In this document: positions 1-7,895 of the stretch, one piece after another | Position numbering within the stretch: the first letter of the stretch is position 1 | Layout of the letters: each line of letters opens with the position of its first letter | Origin: Burkholderiales bacterium | GTDB lineage: Bacteria > Pseudomonadota > Gammaproteobacteria > Burkholderiales > Usitatibacteraceae | Assembly (NCBI GenBank): GCA_025350945.1 | Contig: JANXWW010000105.1 | Coordinates: 1 to 18,066, forward strand | Direction of reading: 5' to 3' | Length of the DNA: 18,066 nucleotides | Translations under genes and position numbers: made by a program | The notes under the pieces: model-generated | Database searches by the model: none | Told to the model about the DNA's origin: nothing | What the model saw: only the letters and a program-made list of their open reading frames with translations

Positions 1-1221
1 GGGCACGAATGCGAGATTCAAAAGCTGCGTGACGATGAGCGTGACGACCGCGATTTTCACCGGCGTTTTAATATTCTGCCGCGCATAGTACGCGGGCGCC
101 AGCACCTTGATGAGAATAATGCCCGTGAGTCCGACCGAATACGCTACCAACGCCGCCCGCGAGGCAAGCACATCAGCTGCGGTAAAAGCGCCGCGATGCA
201 GCAACGTGGCGAGCAATGGCGTGGCAAGCATTACCAGGCCAAGTGCGGCGGGCAAAGTCAACATCAACGTCAATCGCAGTCCCCAATCGAGCAGGCGTGA
301 AAATTCTGCGGGATTGCCCTCGGCATGCGATTTCACGAGCGAAGGCAAAAGCACGGTGCCCAACGCCACACCGAGCAAGGCGGAGGGAAATTCCATCAAA
401 CGATCTGCGGCCGTGAGCCAGGAGACCGAACCGGTTTGCAAAAACGAGGCGATCTGCGTGTTGACGAGCAGCGAAATCTGCGCAACTGAGACACCGAGAA
501 TCGCCGGGCCCATTAATTTCAGAATGCGCGCAACACCTTCATCATGGCGAAATTTCCACGCGTTGATGGAAAATCGCGGCAGCATGCCAATGCTTTTTAA
601 CGCCGGAATTTGAAACGCGAGCTGCACCACGCCACCAACCGTGGCACCGATGGCAAGCGCTAAGATCGGCGGATTCACGCGCGGGGCCAGCCAGATCGCG
701 GCCGCGATCACGCAAAGATTTAGTAGCACCGGCGTGAACGCGGGTGTTTTGAATTTCGAAAAACTATTGAGAATACCGGCGGCTAACGCGACTAGGGAAA
801 TAAAAAAGATGTACGGAAAGGTGATGCGAACCAAGTCAACCGCGAGCGCGAATTTGTCAGGTTTTGCGCTAAAGCCGGATGCCGTTGCATAGACCAAAAT
901 GGGTGCGGCGATGACGCCGATCACTGTCACCACAAATAGCACCAGCACTAACAGACTCGCGACATGATCGGCCAGCCGCTTGGTTTCGACGATGCCATGC
1001 TTGTTTTTGTATTCGGCAAATACTGGCACAAATGCCTGACTGAATGCGCCCTCCGCAAATAATCGGCGCAACAGATTCGGAATGCGCCAGGCAACCTGAA
1101 ACGCATCCATCGCGGCACCGGCACCAAATAAATTAAAACCGATAATCTCGCGCGCGAGCCCGGTAATGCGCGACAAAAATGTCATCGCCGAGATGGAAAG
1201 CGCTGCCCGGAATAGATTCAT
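1..1221 (-). CDS. murJ: Lipid II flippase MurJ, C-terminus cut by window edge
   Basis: Reading the minus strand from the ATG at 1221 gives 407 codons with no stop up to base 1, so the 3' end lies outside the window. MurJ (MviN), of the MOP exporter superfamily, moves lipid II across the inner membrane for peptidoglycan synthesis. The N-terminus carries the family signature: SRITGLARE at 17-25, DAF at 39-41, and NLLRRLFAEGAFSQAFVP from 49. R18, R24, D39 and R52 match positions important in the E. coli protein; the acidic residue after R24 is Glu instead of Asp. Many hydrophobic segments follow. There is no clear Shine-Dalgarno sequence before the ATG, but no better in-frame start is visible. 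It is divergent from rpsT, an arrangement I recall as common in betaproteobacteria. Confidence 0.95.
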   Translation of the reverse strand, partial: MNLFRAALSISAMTFLSRITGLAREIIGFNLFGAGAAMDAFQVAWRIPNLLRRLFAEGAFSQAFVPVFAEYKNKHGIVETKRLADHVASLLVLVLFVVTVIGVIAAPILVYATASGFSAKPDKFALAVDLVRITFPYIFFISLVALAAGILNSFSKFKTPAFTPVLLNLCVIAAAIWLAPRVNPPILALAIGATVGGVVQLAFQIPALKSIGMLPRFSINAWKFRHDEGVARILKLMGPAILGVSVAQISLLVNTQIASFLQTGSVSWLTAADRLMEFPSALLGVALGTVLLPSLVKSHAEGNPAEFSRLLDWGLRLTLMLTLPAALGLVMLATPLLATLLHRGAFTAADVLASRAALVAYSVGLTGIILIKVLAPAYYARQNIKTPVKIAVVTLIVTQLLNLAFVP

Positions 1222-1302
1222 GAATGGCTAAAGCCTGCATCGCGCGGTTTTGAGCAATTTTTAAGGCAAATTGCGCTAGAAAAACCAATCAAAACAGACG
1301 GT

Positions 1303-1330
1303 TTGCTTTTTATTGAGGAGGCGCTATAAT
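1303..1330 (+). promoter_or_regulatory. Probable sigma-70 promoter of rpsT
   Basis: A perfect TATAAT hexamer lies at 1325-1330, with a weaker TTGCTT -35 element at 1303-1308 and a 16-bp spacer. Transcription would start near 1337, leaving a leader of about 58 nt before rpsT. The strong -10 fits a ribosomal protein gene. The start site is predicted, not seen. Confidence 0.7.
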
Positions 1331-1394
1331 ACAAGGCTTCGCCGCTTTTTCGCGCGCATTTACGCTTCAATATAGACATAAATCTGGATAAATC

Positions 1395-1691
1395 ATGGCA
1401 AATACCAAGCAAGCTGTAAAACGTGCACGCCAAGCAGTTAAAGCCCGCTCGCACAATCAAGCGCAGCGTTCTGAGCTCCGCACCGCGATCAAAAAAGTGA
1501 CGGCCGCCATCGCCAAGGGCGATCAAACTGCCGCTGAAGCGGTATTCAAATCATCCGTTTCCACCATTGATTCAATCGCAGACAAAAAAATTATCCACAA
1601 AAATAAAGCTGCTCGTCATAAGAGCCGCTTGCACGCTGCGATTAAAGCCATTGGTGCAAAAGCCCCTGCCGCTGTCGCCGCCGCTGCTTAA
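1395..1691 (+). CDS. rpsT: 30S ribosomal protein S20
   Basis: The 98-residue product begins MANTKQAVKRARQAVKAR and is rich in Lys, Arg and Ala, as expected for bacterial S20 (usually 85-90 residues), which binds 16S rRNA in the small-subunit body. The core from about 5 to 85 matches the family; the tail is a short Ala-rich stretch ending in AAVAAAA. The start is an ATG preceded only by a weak GGA six bases upstream. Low initiation strength is notable because E. coli S20 represses its own translation, but nothing here proves the same control. It is a single-gene unit with its own promoter and terminator, divergent from murJ. Confidence 0.97.
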   Translation: MANTKQAVKRARQAVKARSHNQAQRSELRTAIKKVTAAIAKGDQTAAEAVFKSSVSTIDSIADKKIIHKNKAARHKSRLHAAIKAIGAKAPAAVAAAA

Positions 1692-1702
1692 TATAGATTC
1701 AG

Positions 1703-1727
1703 CTTGACGCCGCGTGGCGGCCTCAAG
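1703..1727 (+). other. Imperfect hairpin in the rpsT 3' untranslated region
   Basis: CTTGA (1703-1707) pairs with TCAAG (1723-1727), and GCCGC (1709-1713) pairs with GCGGC (1717-1721). One C-C mismatch separates the two stems and the loop is GTG. No T-run follows, so it is not a terminator alone. It may protect the transcript end or affect mRNA decay. Confidence 0.4.
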
Positions 1728-1745
1728 TTAGGAACTGTAAAGAAA

Positions 1746-1777
1746 CGCCGAACAAATTTTTTTGTTCGGCGTTTTTT
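1746..1777 (+). terminator. Rho-independent terminator of rpsT
   Basis: An 11-bp perfect stem, CGCCGAACAAA (1746-1756) with TTTGTTCGGCG (1761-1771), has a TTTT loop and is followed by six T residues (1772-1777). It lies 54 bases after the rpsT stop. A-rich sequence on the other side could give weak activity in the minus direction. Confidence 0.92.
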
Positions 1778-2408
1778 GTTTTTCGCTAATTTCAAATTCA
1801 AACCCTAGCGCTGGCGCGGAATTTAGAGCATAAATGCTTGGAAAGCACCGCCGATACTGGGGTTTTTACTATAAGGCACTTCTCGACACACTCGCGCTGC
1901 AACCGAACTGATGCAAGTTTGATTTTTTTGTTGTTCGCGATTGCGCGTTTCAGTGTTCAGTTGGTAGGTCATTTTTTGTCGTTGCTTCTCTTGTTTCCGG
2001 GCGCATCGCCCGATATCTGCCGGTCTTTTAGCCCAATGTCGCGTCGCTCTCAGCACAGGACGCACCTTTCCTGTCCAGCACCAGCCAGCGTCTCAGGATG
2101 TATACACGCACCCGCGCACACACCCGCACACAAGCCCGCACACAAGCCCGCACACAAACCCGCACAATCGTCTGCCCAAAATATCTCGCTTAAGAGTCTT
2201 GGGGTTTTAGAAGTTCCCTACAGGGTTCCCCATTAAAACGAGCAAAAAAACTTTAATCGTTTGTGAATGCTAGATGCGATCAAACACATGTCGTCAAATG
2301 GCAACTTGTGATGATCGTGATAAATTTGCGGTAATGTCAGTACGTGGTATCGCAATCCGTGGTTTCCACTGACACTCGATTAATCAAGCACGAAGGAATA
2401 CCCTCGCC
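1778..2408. other. Gene-free stretch of about 630 bases
   Basis: No open frame here has both a plausible start signal and a recognisable product. The longest plus frame (1838-2236) starts with TTG and owes its regular part to the DNA repeat at 2111-2170. The minus frame 2065-1823 is 80 codons and matches nothing I recognise. Visible structures are a small hairpin at 1998-2012 (stem CGGGCG/CGCCCG), the 12-bp tandem repeat, and a nested GGGG...CCC-TACA-GGG...CCCC fold at 2201-2231. The last 170 bases are AT-richer and presumably hold the promoter of the protease gene, but I cannot assign its hexamers. Confidence 0.5.
2111..2170. repeat. 12-bp tandem repeat, about 4.5 copies
   Basis: The unit CCCGCACACAAG occurs exactly at 2123-2134 and 2135-2146. 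Near-copies are at 2111-2122 and 2147-2158 (one or two changes), and a partial copy starts at 2159. The strand is purine-poor: the units consist almost only of C and A with one or two G. Because 12 is a multiple of three, it reads as a four-residue peptide repeat in one frame, but that frame has no other coding support. Confidence 0.85.
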
Positions 2409-3890
2409 ATGCGTAAGCTGATTACAGCCATTCCATTTGCTATTCTGTCCTTGTCTGCCGCTGCTACTGAACATGACGGTTTTGCTGCACGACGAGACAA
2501 TCCTGAAAACGCAGTTACCTCCTCTGTTATGTCAACAGAGAGCGAGGTTTATTACGCGCCGATTGACAAGAGTGCGCTACCGGCTGAGCGATTTGTCGGT
2601 TTTACGCCAGCCCATCTTGTCACTCGCGTCAATATGATCGCCCCTTCGGTCGACGATGTGAAGCAAGCGAAAATTGACAATGCCCGCAACGAAAAGCGTG
2701 GTTTCGCAGCGGGTGCCGAGCGGGAAACACAACCCCAGTCGCAGGAGCGCGCGCAACAGATCGGTTTGCCCGCATTCATGAGTGAATCCGCATCACGTGG
2801 GCTGGCGCCGGGCGCGTTGACGTGGCTGCCTGATGGTCTGGGTGGTGCTGTTGCGCGTTTTGATGTCACCTCAGCCGAAGCCAAGGCGATCCGGCTTGGT
2901 TTTAGTGTGGGCCATGTTCCGCGTGGTGCAATGCTTCGCTTTGTGGGTAATGCCGAAAATAGTCGCGTCTTTGCCGTACCGGGTGCCGATATTGCCTCCG
3001 CCGAGGATGGCGAATACTGGTCGCCGATTGTGCTGGGCGACACTATTAGCGTCGAGATCCAGTTGAAGTCGCTGCGTGATCGCAGTGCACTTGAACTGGA
3101 AGTATTTGGTGCCTCGCATTTATTTGCCAATCCTGCACAGAACGACAATGATTTGTTCAAGGCCATCACCAAAGCCGGATCGCAAAGCTGCGAAGTCAAT
3201 ATTGCCTGTTCATCTGACACCGCCGCCAAAGCGGTCGCTGCTGCGGTGATGCGTTTGGTATTCACGAAAAGCGGCAGTTCATTCCTGTGTACCGGTACGC
3301 TGCTGAACGACACCGACACCACCACCACGCGCCCCTATATTTATTCGGCCAACCACTGCATCAGCACCAGCGCAGTGGCGAATACGCTGCAAACATTCTG
3401 GAATTATCAATCCACCACTTGCGGCGGCACCACTTCCGGCCCATCCACGACGCTGGCCGGTGGCGCATTCCTACGCGTGACCGATTTTAATTCCGACATT
3501 ACCCTGATGGAAATGAAGCAGCCTCCTCCGAGCGGCGCATTATTCGCTGGCTGGGATGCAGGCACTGTTGCCAACAACACCAGCATTGTCGGTATTCACC
3601 ATCCCGCAGGTGACATCAAGAAAATTTCGCTTGGCACCATGACCAACAACAACGCACCTGGGTTTGATGGAAAAACTGGCACCTATTATCAAGTTGTGTG
3701 GAGTTCCGGTGTGACCGAGGGCGGCTCGTCCGGATCGGCAATCTTTACTAAATCCACCACCAGCGGCAAATATCAATTGCGCGGCGGCTTGCTGGGCGGA
3801 AGTTCATTCTGTAACGCGCAATCATCGCCCGATATTTATTCGCGCATGGATTTGAAATTTAATTTGTTGCAGCCGTTCCTGGCACCTTAA
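2409..3890 (+). CDS. Secreted serine endoprotease, lysyl endopeptidase type (S1 fold)
   Basis: The 493-residue product has a signal peptide (about 1-20, ending AAAT), a propeptide, and a catalytic domain from about 256. The triad is visible as H316 in SANHC, D363 in NSDITL and S441 in EGGSSGSA. Six cysteines in the catalytic domain (261, 267, 294, 317, 338, 468) have the spacing of the three disulfides of Achromobacter protease I (API). D475 in SPDIYSR sits where API has its Lys-binding Asp225. This suggests cleavage after Lys, perhaps Arg. Position 462 is Leu where API has His210, so kinetics may differ. K255-A256 is placed exactly where the mature N-terminus should be, fitting self-processing. 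The protein ends soon after the protease domain, with no C-terminal secretion domain. AAGGA lies 11 bases before the ATG. Single gene; the peptidase assignment is firm, the specificity inferred. Confidence 0.88.
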   Translation: MRKLITAIPFAILSLSAAATEHDGFAARRDNPENAVTSSVMSTESEVYYAPIDKSALPAERFVGFTPAHLVTRVNMIAPSVDDVKQAKIDNARNEKRGFAAGAERETQPQSQERAQQIGLPAFMSESASRGLAPGALTWLPDGLGGAVARFDVTSAEAKAIRLGFSVGHVPRGAMLRFVGNAENSRVFAVPGADIASAEDGEYWSPIVLGDTISVEIQLKSLRDRSALELEVFGASHLFANPAQNDNDLFKAITKAGSQSCEVNIACSSDTAAKAVAAAVMRLVFTKSGSSFLCTGTLLNDTDTTTTRPYIYSANHCISTSAVANTLQTFWNYQSTTCGGTTSGPSTTLAGGAFLRVTDFNSDITLMEMKQPPPSGALFAGWDAGTVANNTSIVGIHHPAGDIKKISLGTMTNNNAPGFDGKTGTYYQVVWSSGVTEGGSSGSAIFTKSTTSGKYQLRGGLLGGSSFCNAQSSPDIYSRMDLKFNLLQPFLAP

Positions 3891-3907
3891 GTTTTTTTTG
3901 GTTTTTC

Positions 3908-3942
3908 AAAAGCGGCTGGTGAAATTCACTGGCCGCTTTTTT
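3908..3942 (+). terminator. Rho-independent terminator after the protease gene
   Basis: AAAAGCGGC pairs with GCCGCTTTT around an inner imperfect stem GGTGAA/TTCACT, followed by a T-run to 3942. It lies 17 bases after the stop. The flanking A-run on the left would provide Ts on the other strand, so it may also stop transcription of the convergent gene ending at 3999. Confidence 0.88.
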
Positions 3943-3998
3943 ATAACTGTGCGTTATTGCCGTTAGATGAGTGGCTTGCTGATGCGAATAAATTATGT

Positions 3999-4826
3999 TT
4001 ACTTTCGCGTCGCCGCCGTTATCCACGGCTCTAGCCGTTGACCAAACGCGACGTCAGCTTCATAGCGCACCAGCTTGGCGGCGGGTGCCTCGTCCAATAT
4101 GAGCGAGGCGCCATCAAATGTATGCCGCAGCTTCAGCGGCACATGCAATGTATCGACGTTTAATTTGCTCACAACGCCAGCGAGTTTTTTCTTATTATCT
4201 GCGTTCCAGGAGGGGCGGATTTGCCCGCGCACAATCGCGTATTGGCTGCGGTCAGGATACGCAGTGCGTAGAGTGGTGGCATTCAAGCCAGCGTCAATGA
4301 CGAACAGACGACTATTTTTATCGCGTTCGTTTATCATCATTTTGACGTTCTCTTTGCTGCCACTGTTGTATTTGATCGCGCGTTTGAGCGCGGTTTCATA
4401 GGCTGAGCCATTAAGCTGTAACACCAGCATGACGTCGCGTGTTTTCTGATTGGTCGCGCTAGATCGTTCATCAAGTCGGCTATTTGCCGAGCTCGGATCA
4501 AAACCGAGTGCAATCATTTTCGATTCATTCAGCCAGTCCGACTCACCGCTATACGAAGGGTAAAGCGTGTAATCGTCTGCGTTTTTATCGGGCGCAGTTT
4601 TTGCGATGGGTTCGGGCGGTAGCACGCGCCACGAAATTTTAAGCGATAGCCCGCTATCCTCCTTGTTGTCGCGCCACCTTGGCGGGGTGAGTTCACGTTC
4701 GCTGAGTTTAAGTGTGCTCTCGGCCGTGCCGCTACGATTAAAAAAAACACCCGCCAGCGCAAATATATTAACGCCCATAATCAGTGCTACACCAGCGATC
4801 ACAGTACGTTTTCTATTCCACATCAT
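3999..4826 (-). CDS. Membrane-anchored protein, probable DUF4824 family
   Basis: The 275-residue product has one N-terminal membrane segment (about 9-29) and a long soluble part, most likely periplasmic. The stretch LSERELTPPRWRDNKEDSG, followed by LSLKISWRV at about 60-68, resembles DUF4824 proteins as I remember them; these tend to sit next to DUF2157 genes. No function is established for the family. There is no catalytic signature and no cysteine. The ATG overlaps the stop of the upstream DUF2157 gene by four bases (ATGA), so the two are translationally coupled and probably act together. GDYXXLXY-type proteins are an alternative because they share this gene context, but I see no GDY motif. 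Family assignment is tentative; the operon link is clear. Confidence 0.7.
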   Translation of the reverse strand: MMWNRKRTVIAGVALIMGVNIFALAGVFFNRSGTAESTLKLSERELTPPRWRDNKEDSGLSLKISWRVLPPEPIAKTAPDKNADDYTLYPSYSGESDWLNESKMIALGFDPSSANSRLDERSSATNQKTRDVMLVLQLNGSAYETALKRAIKYNSGSKENVKMMINERDKNSRLFVIDAGLNATTLRTAYPDRSQYAIVRGQIRPSWNADNKKKLAGVVSKLNVDTLHVPLKLRHTFDGASLILDEAPAAKLVRYEADVAFGQRLEPWITAATRK

Positions 4827-5911
4827 GATGCAATATCCTTGCTTGTTTCAGTCTGCACAATACTCGCCGTCCGCAGTCGTCGAAACACAAACAGTAGTAG
4901 TAGCGCAGTTAGGCCGAGCACCAAAAAGAATAAGTATTTCGGCATCAGCGTCCACCACCAGTCAAACATTTTGGTGAATAAAAAAATAACAAACAGGGTC
5001 ACGCTGACATTGACGACTTCTGCGAAATGCAGACGAATGCCGAGCCAAATCGCCAGTGCCGTGCCGGCGAAACCCAATATCTGGTAGAGAACCTCGATAG
5101 TTTTGGAATGTAGCGGAAGATAGCTGCCCGCGCCCCAATTTGCCAGCACCAGCATCGGCAAAAACAAGGCGAGTAACGCGATGATGCGATACGGTGATGC
5201 AAAACCAGCGAAGCGTCGATGGTCAATAAATCGAGGCACGAAAAACAAAGCAATCGCAGCGGGAAAAAAATTTTCAGGGCGCTCGCCAAAATCAAGCCAA
5301 TACATGCCGCTCCATGTTCCCACGCGAGCGGCAACAAATGCGATTACGCAAAGCAGACCCGCCACCAGCAGCAAGCGCAAATCAAGCGCATACGCGAGCA
5401 GTAGCGCAAACGCCGCCCACGGCAGCAGCGCTTTATCCGACGGTGTAATGTTAAAAATTTGTCCCAGCATGACGATATTGAGTACAAAGCACGCAAACGC
5501 CACGAGCGCGGCCAGCTTGGCAAAATAGCCACTGCTATCCTTTTGCTGAATCCATAGCGTGGTCAAAAATGTGGCCAGCGCCGCCGCGATCAATGTAGCA
5601 ACTTGAACCAGCGTCGAAAACCAGCCCCAGAATTGATAAAACAAAAAAAACACACTCACCGCCAGTGCCGCTGCGCCCAAGAACGAGGTAATGCGCATTC
5701 CCAGCGATAGCTGCTTTGCCTGGGAATCACGGTCAATATCGAAAGATTGCGCGAATGAGGCGAGCAGCGTTTGATGGTGTGTTGTTACCGCCAAGCGCTG
5801 CGTTTGATCCAGTTGCAGCACGCCATCACGTTCGAGGCGCTGCAATTCATCGCTGAAAATATGAATATCGTCGGCACGCTTTTGCGCGTCAATGCGATTG
5901 TTGATGCTCAT
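4823..5911 (-). CDS. DUF2157 multi-pass membrane protein
   Basis: The 362-residue product starts with a charged, probably cytoplasmic helical region (about 1-65, including FSDELQRLERDGVLQLDQTQRL), typical of the DUF2157 N-terminus. About nine or ten hydrophobic segments follow between 70 and 345. LGQIFNI at 149-155 followed by a PWAAFALLLAY segment also fits the family. The biochemical role of DUF2157 is unknown; no transport or enzyme motif is visible. The ATG at 5911 has no good Shine-Dalgarno sequence. The gene lies 64 bases after the M14 peptidase gene with no clear terminator between, so read-through is possible. It overlaps the next gene by four bases. Confidence 0.75.
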   Translation of the reverse strand: MSINNRIDAQKRADDIHIFSDELQRLERDGVLQLDQTQRLAVTTHHQTLLASFAQSFDIDRDSQAKQLSLGMRITSFLGAAALAVSVFFLFYQFWGWFSTLVQVATLIAAALATFLTTLWIQQKDSSGYFAKLAALVAFACFVLNIVMLGQIFNITPSDKALLPWAAFALLLAYALDLRLLLVAGLLCVIAFVAARVGTWSGMYWLDFGERPENFFPAAIALFFVPRFIDHRRFAGFASPYRIIALLALFLPMLVLANWGAGSYLPLHSKTIEVLYQILGFAGTALAIWLGIRLHFAEVVNVSVTLFVIFLFTKMFDWWWTLMPKYLFFLVLGLTALLLLFVFRRLRTASIVQTETSKDIAS

Positions 5912-5975
5912 TTGTGTGTTTGCTCAAACATGCTGATAACCGCTAATGCCGCTATAACGAACGCAGAGATTCTTA

Positions 5976-6965
5976 CTATCGCACACCCGACACAACCCGC
6001 TCTAAGTCCGCCGTTTTTTTCTGTGCCACATTGCTTTCAATCCACACCAGCATATCGCGCCAAATGCTTTTGAGTTCGGCCTCGCTGGGCATATCGAGCG
6101 CGTGCGGCAGTTCAATAGTCACCACTGGCACGCCTTTGTGCACGCCGCCATAGTTACCCAGTGAGCCAGGATAAACGCCGACCGGCATCAAAATCAGCGC
6201 GCCCAGTTTGTGCGGCGGATCAACCGGGCCATCAAAATCGAGCACGCCAAACGGCGCGTGAATGGAAATAATCACATCAGGTTTGAAGCGCTTGATTTCG
6301 TTATGCAGCCAGCGCGATTCCGGCTCCGAGATCGGGGCTTTGCCAGGGAAGCGGCGCGGGTCGTTGGCGGTCTTTACCGTCCAATATTTTGGTGCCTCTT
6401 TTTCCCAATTTGGCGTTGGAAAATTGCGATTCAAATCGACACCATTCGCGTTCACGCGCGTGGCGGGTTTGGCTAACAATCCATCCGGATTTAATACCGG
6501 CACTATCTGCCACTGATACGGTTTCGCCTCAGCCTGATCGATCCATTCGAGCCAGCGAAATACCACGGCTGACGAAGTAAGCTCATCACCATGAATCCCG
6601 CCAATCACCAGTACTCGTGCGGGGCTCTGGGCACCGCTAATGCCGTGCGCCACAACCTCACGCGCCATGATGGGCAAACCCTTCACCGATTTGGCACCCG
6701 AGGGCACAAGCCCCGCGCGCAGGCAAGGTTTTAGTTTGATGGTGGGCAGCACACGGGTCACTGGATCACACCAGCTACGCAGGTCGGCTTCGGGCACGGC
6801 AGCAGCTAGCGCAGGACTCACCGCCGCTTTTTCTGTGGCCGTGCCGCTTGTTGGCGGCGTAGGCAGCGAATTCGCAATTGCTAATCCAGGCACCAAGCCA
6901 GCAGCGGTAATGGCAGCAACAACAGATGCGTGACGAAATTGAGAAAAGAAAAATTCTAAAACCAT
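5976..6965 (-). CDS. Zinc carboxypeptidase, M14 family, MpaA-like murein peptide amidase
   Basis: The 329-residue product carries the M14 active site: zinc ligands H125 and E128 in GGIHGDE and H236 in SIHAP, the substrate-binding pair N179-R180 in VDLNRNFP, and catalytic E285 in TIELPH. The GVDLNRNFPTPNW and ISEPES stretches resemble murein peptide amidase A, which cuts the gamma-D-Glu-diaminopimelate bond of murein tripeptide. E. coli MpaA is shorter (about 240 residues) and cytoplasmic. This protein has about 85 extra N-terminal residues with a hydrophobic segment at 12-31, so it may be exported or anchored. The ATG is the first possible one, since TAA lies two codons upstream. It has no Shine-Dalgarno sequence but follows a small ORF by eight bases. 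Another M14 substrate cannot be excluded. Confidence 0.85.
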   Translation of the reverse strand: MVLEFFFSQFRHASVVAAITAAGLVPGLAIANSLPTPPTSGTATEKAAVSPALAAAVPEADLRSWCDPVTRVLPTIKLKPCLRAGLVPSGAKSVKGLPIMAREVVAHGISGAQSPARVLVIGGIHGDELTSSAVVFRWLEWIDQAEAKPYQWQIVPVLNPDGLLAKPATRVNANGVDLNRNFPTPNWEKEAPKYWTVKTANDPRRFPGKAPISEPESRWLHNEIKRFKPDVIISIHAPFGVLDFDGPVDPPHKLGALILMPVGVYPGSLGNYGGVHKGVPVVTIELPHALDMPSEAELKSIWRDMLVWIESNVAQKKTADLERVVSGVR

Positions 6966-6973
6966 ATATTATT

Positions 6974-7015
6974 TTAACGTAGCCATGCGCTCTTTCCCCA
7001 GCGCTTACCGCTCAT
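6974..7015 (-). CDS. Putative 13-codon small ORF ahead of the M14 peptidase gene
   Basis: On the minus strand GGGAGGTG, one of the best ribosome binding sites in the window, lies ten bases before an ATG at 7015. The frame reads MSGKRWGKSAWLR and stops at 6974-6976. The peptide is short and basic, with two Trp. The stop is eight bases before the ATG of the peptidase gene, which has no ribosome site of its own, so ribosomes finishing here could reinitiate there. I do not recognise the peptide; it may be a leader whose translation matters more than its product. Its reality rests on the ribosome site and spacing only. Confidence 0.5.
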   Translation of the reverse strand: MSGKRWGKSAWLR

Positions 7016-7061
7016 GATTTTGGCACCTCCCGCGCGCTCGGTTGCGTGCATAATTTAAAAA

Positions 7062-7895
7062 CTATTTTGCATTTACGAGCCTTGAGCGATTCGGAAAAAA
7101 TAACTGTTGCCCCTCAATTTTGTAGGCAGCAATCGCTAACTGCCCCTCGGCCGACGTCACCCAATCAATAAACGCCAGACCCATTTCTTTTTTTACATGC
7201 GCGTGTTTAGCGGGATTTACCAGCATGATGCCGTATTGATTATTGAGCTTCGTATCGCCTTCCACCACGATGCCGAGATCCCCACGGTTTTTAAAATTCA
7301 GCCACGTGCCGCGATCCGTGAACGCATAGGCGCCCATCGCACTTGCTGTGTTCAGTGTCGGCCCCATGCCGGAACCAGTCTCGCGATACCAGGTGCCTTT
7401 GCCCGTTTGTGGATCAATCTCAGCCTGTTTCCAATAGCGCAATTCGGCAGCGTGGGTGCCGCTCTTGTCGCCGCGCGAGGCGAATGGTGATTGGCTGGTC
7501 GCGATTTTTTTTAATGACTCGATCACGTCTTTGCTGCCGTTGATTTTTGCGGTATCGGTCTTTGCGCCAACGATAATAAAATCGTTGTACATCACCTCAC
7601 GGCGATCCACGCCAAAGCCTTCCTCCATAAATTTTGTCTCAGCGACTTTGTCGTGCACAAAAACCACATCGGCGTCGCCTTTACGTGCGGTTGCAAGCGC
7701 TTGTCCGGTGCCTTGTGCAACGACGCGCACATCAATGCCGGTTTTTGCTTTGAACAGCGGTAACAAATATTTGAACAAGCCCGAATCTTCAGTTGAGGTG
7801 GTGGATGCGACCACGATAAATTTTTCCTGGGCGAATGCAGGCGCTGACATGAGTGCAGCGATCATAAACAAACTGCGGATTAAAACCTTCACCAT
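7062..7895 (-). CDS. tupA: Tungstate ABC transporter, periplasmic binding protein TupA
   Basis: The 277-residue product has a signal peptide (cleavage likely after AFA at 20-22). Its mature part begins with VVASTTSTEDSGL, the family's oxyanion-binding opening, then GTGQALATARKGDADVVFVHD (62-82) and RGDKSGTHAAELRYW. These are typical of TupA, which binds tungstate with very high affinity and strongly prefers it over molybdate. The ATG at 7895 is set by AGGAGA on the minus strand; that site and the start lie inside the last codons of tupC, a seven-base overlap. It is the last gene of tupB-tupC-tupA. A related oxyanion as ligand is possible but less likely. Confidence 0.92.
   Translation of the reverse strand: MVKVLIRSLFMIAALMSAPAFAQEKFIVVASTTSTEDSGLFKYLLPLFKAKTGIDVRVVAQGTGQALATARKGDADVVFVHDKVAETKFMEEGFGVDRREVMYNDFIIVGAKTDTAKINGSKDVIESLKKIATSQSPFASRGDKSGTHAAELRYWKQAEIDPQTGKGTWYRETGSGMGPTLNTASAMGAYAFTDRGTWLNFKNRGDLGIVVEGDTKLNNQYGIMLVNPAKHAHVKKEMGLAFIDWVTSAEGQLAIAAYKIEGQQLFFPNRSRLVNAK

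Noticed and set aside
1823..2065. An 80-codon minus-strand frame ending near the rpsT terminator
   Set aside because: No ribosome site, no recognisable domain and unremarkable composition. The possible use of the rpsT terminator from this side is too weak as support.
2111..2170. Possible CRISPR array
   Set aside because: The units are 12 bp and directly adjacent with no spacers, so this is a simple tandem repeat.
2201..2231. Possible structured RNA or riboswitch from the nested GGGG/CCCC and CCC/GGG pairing
   Set aside because: The fold is short, matches no riboswitch I know, and lies about 180 bases from the next start with no link to it.
1838..2236. A 132-codon plus-strand frame with a PAHK-like peptide repeat
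   Set aside because: It starts at TTG without a ribosome site, has no recognisable domain, and the peptide repeat follows simply from the 12-bp DNA repeat.
2552..3328. A 258-codon minus-strand frame inside the protease gene
   Set aside because: It is a shadow of the plus-strand protease, whose catalytic residues and cysteines are all in order.
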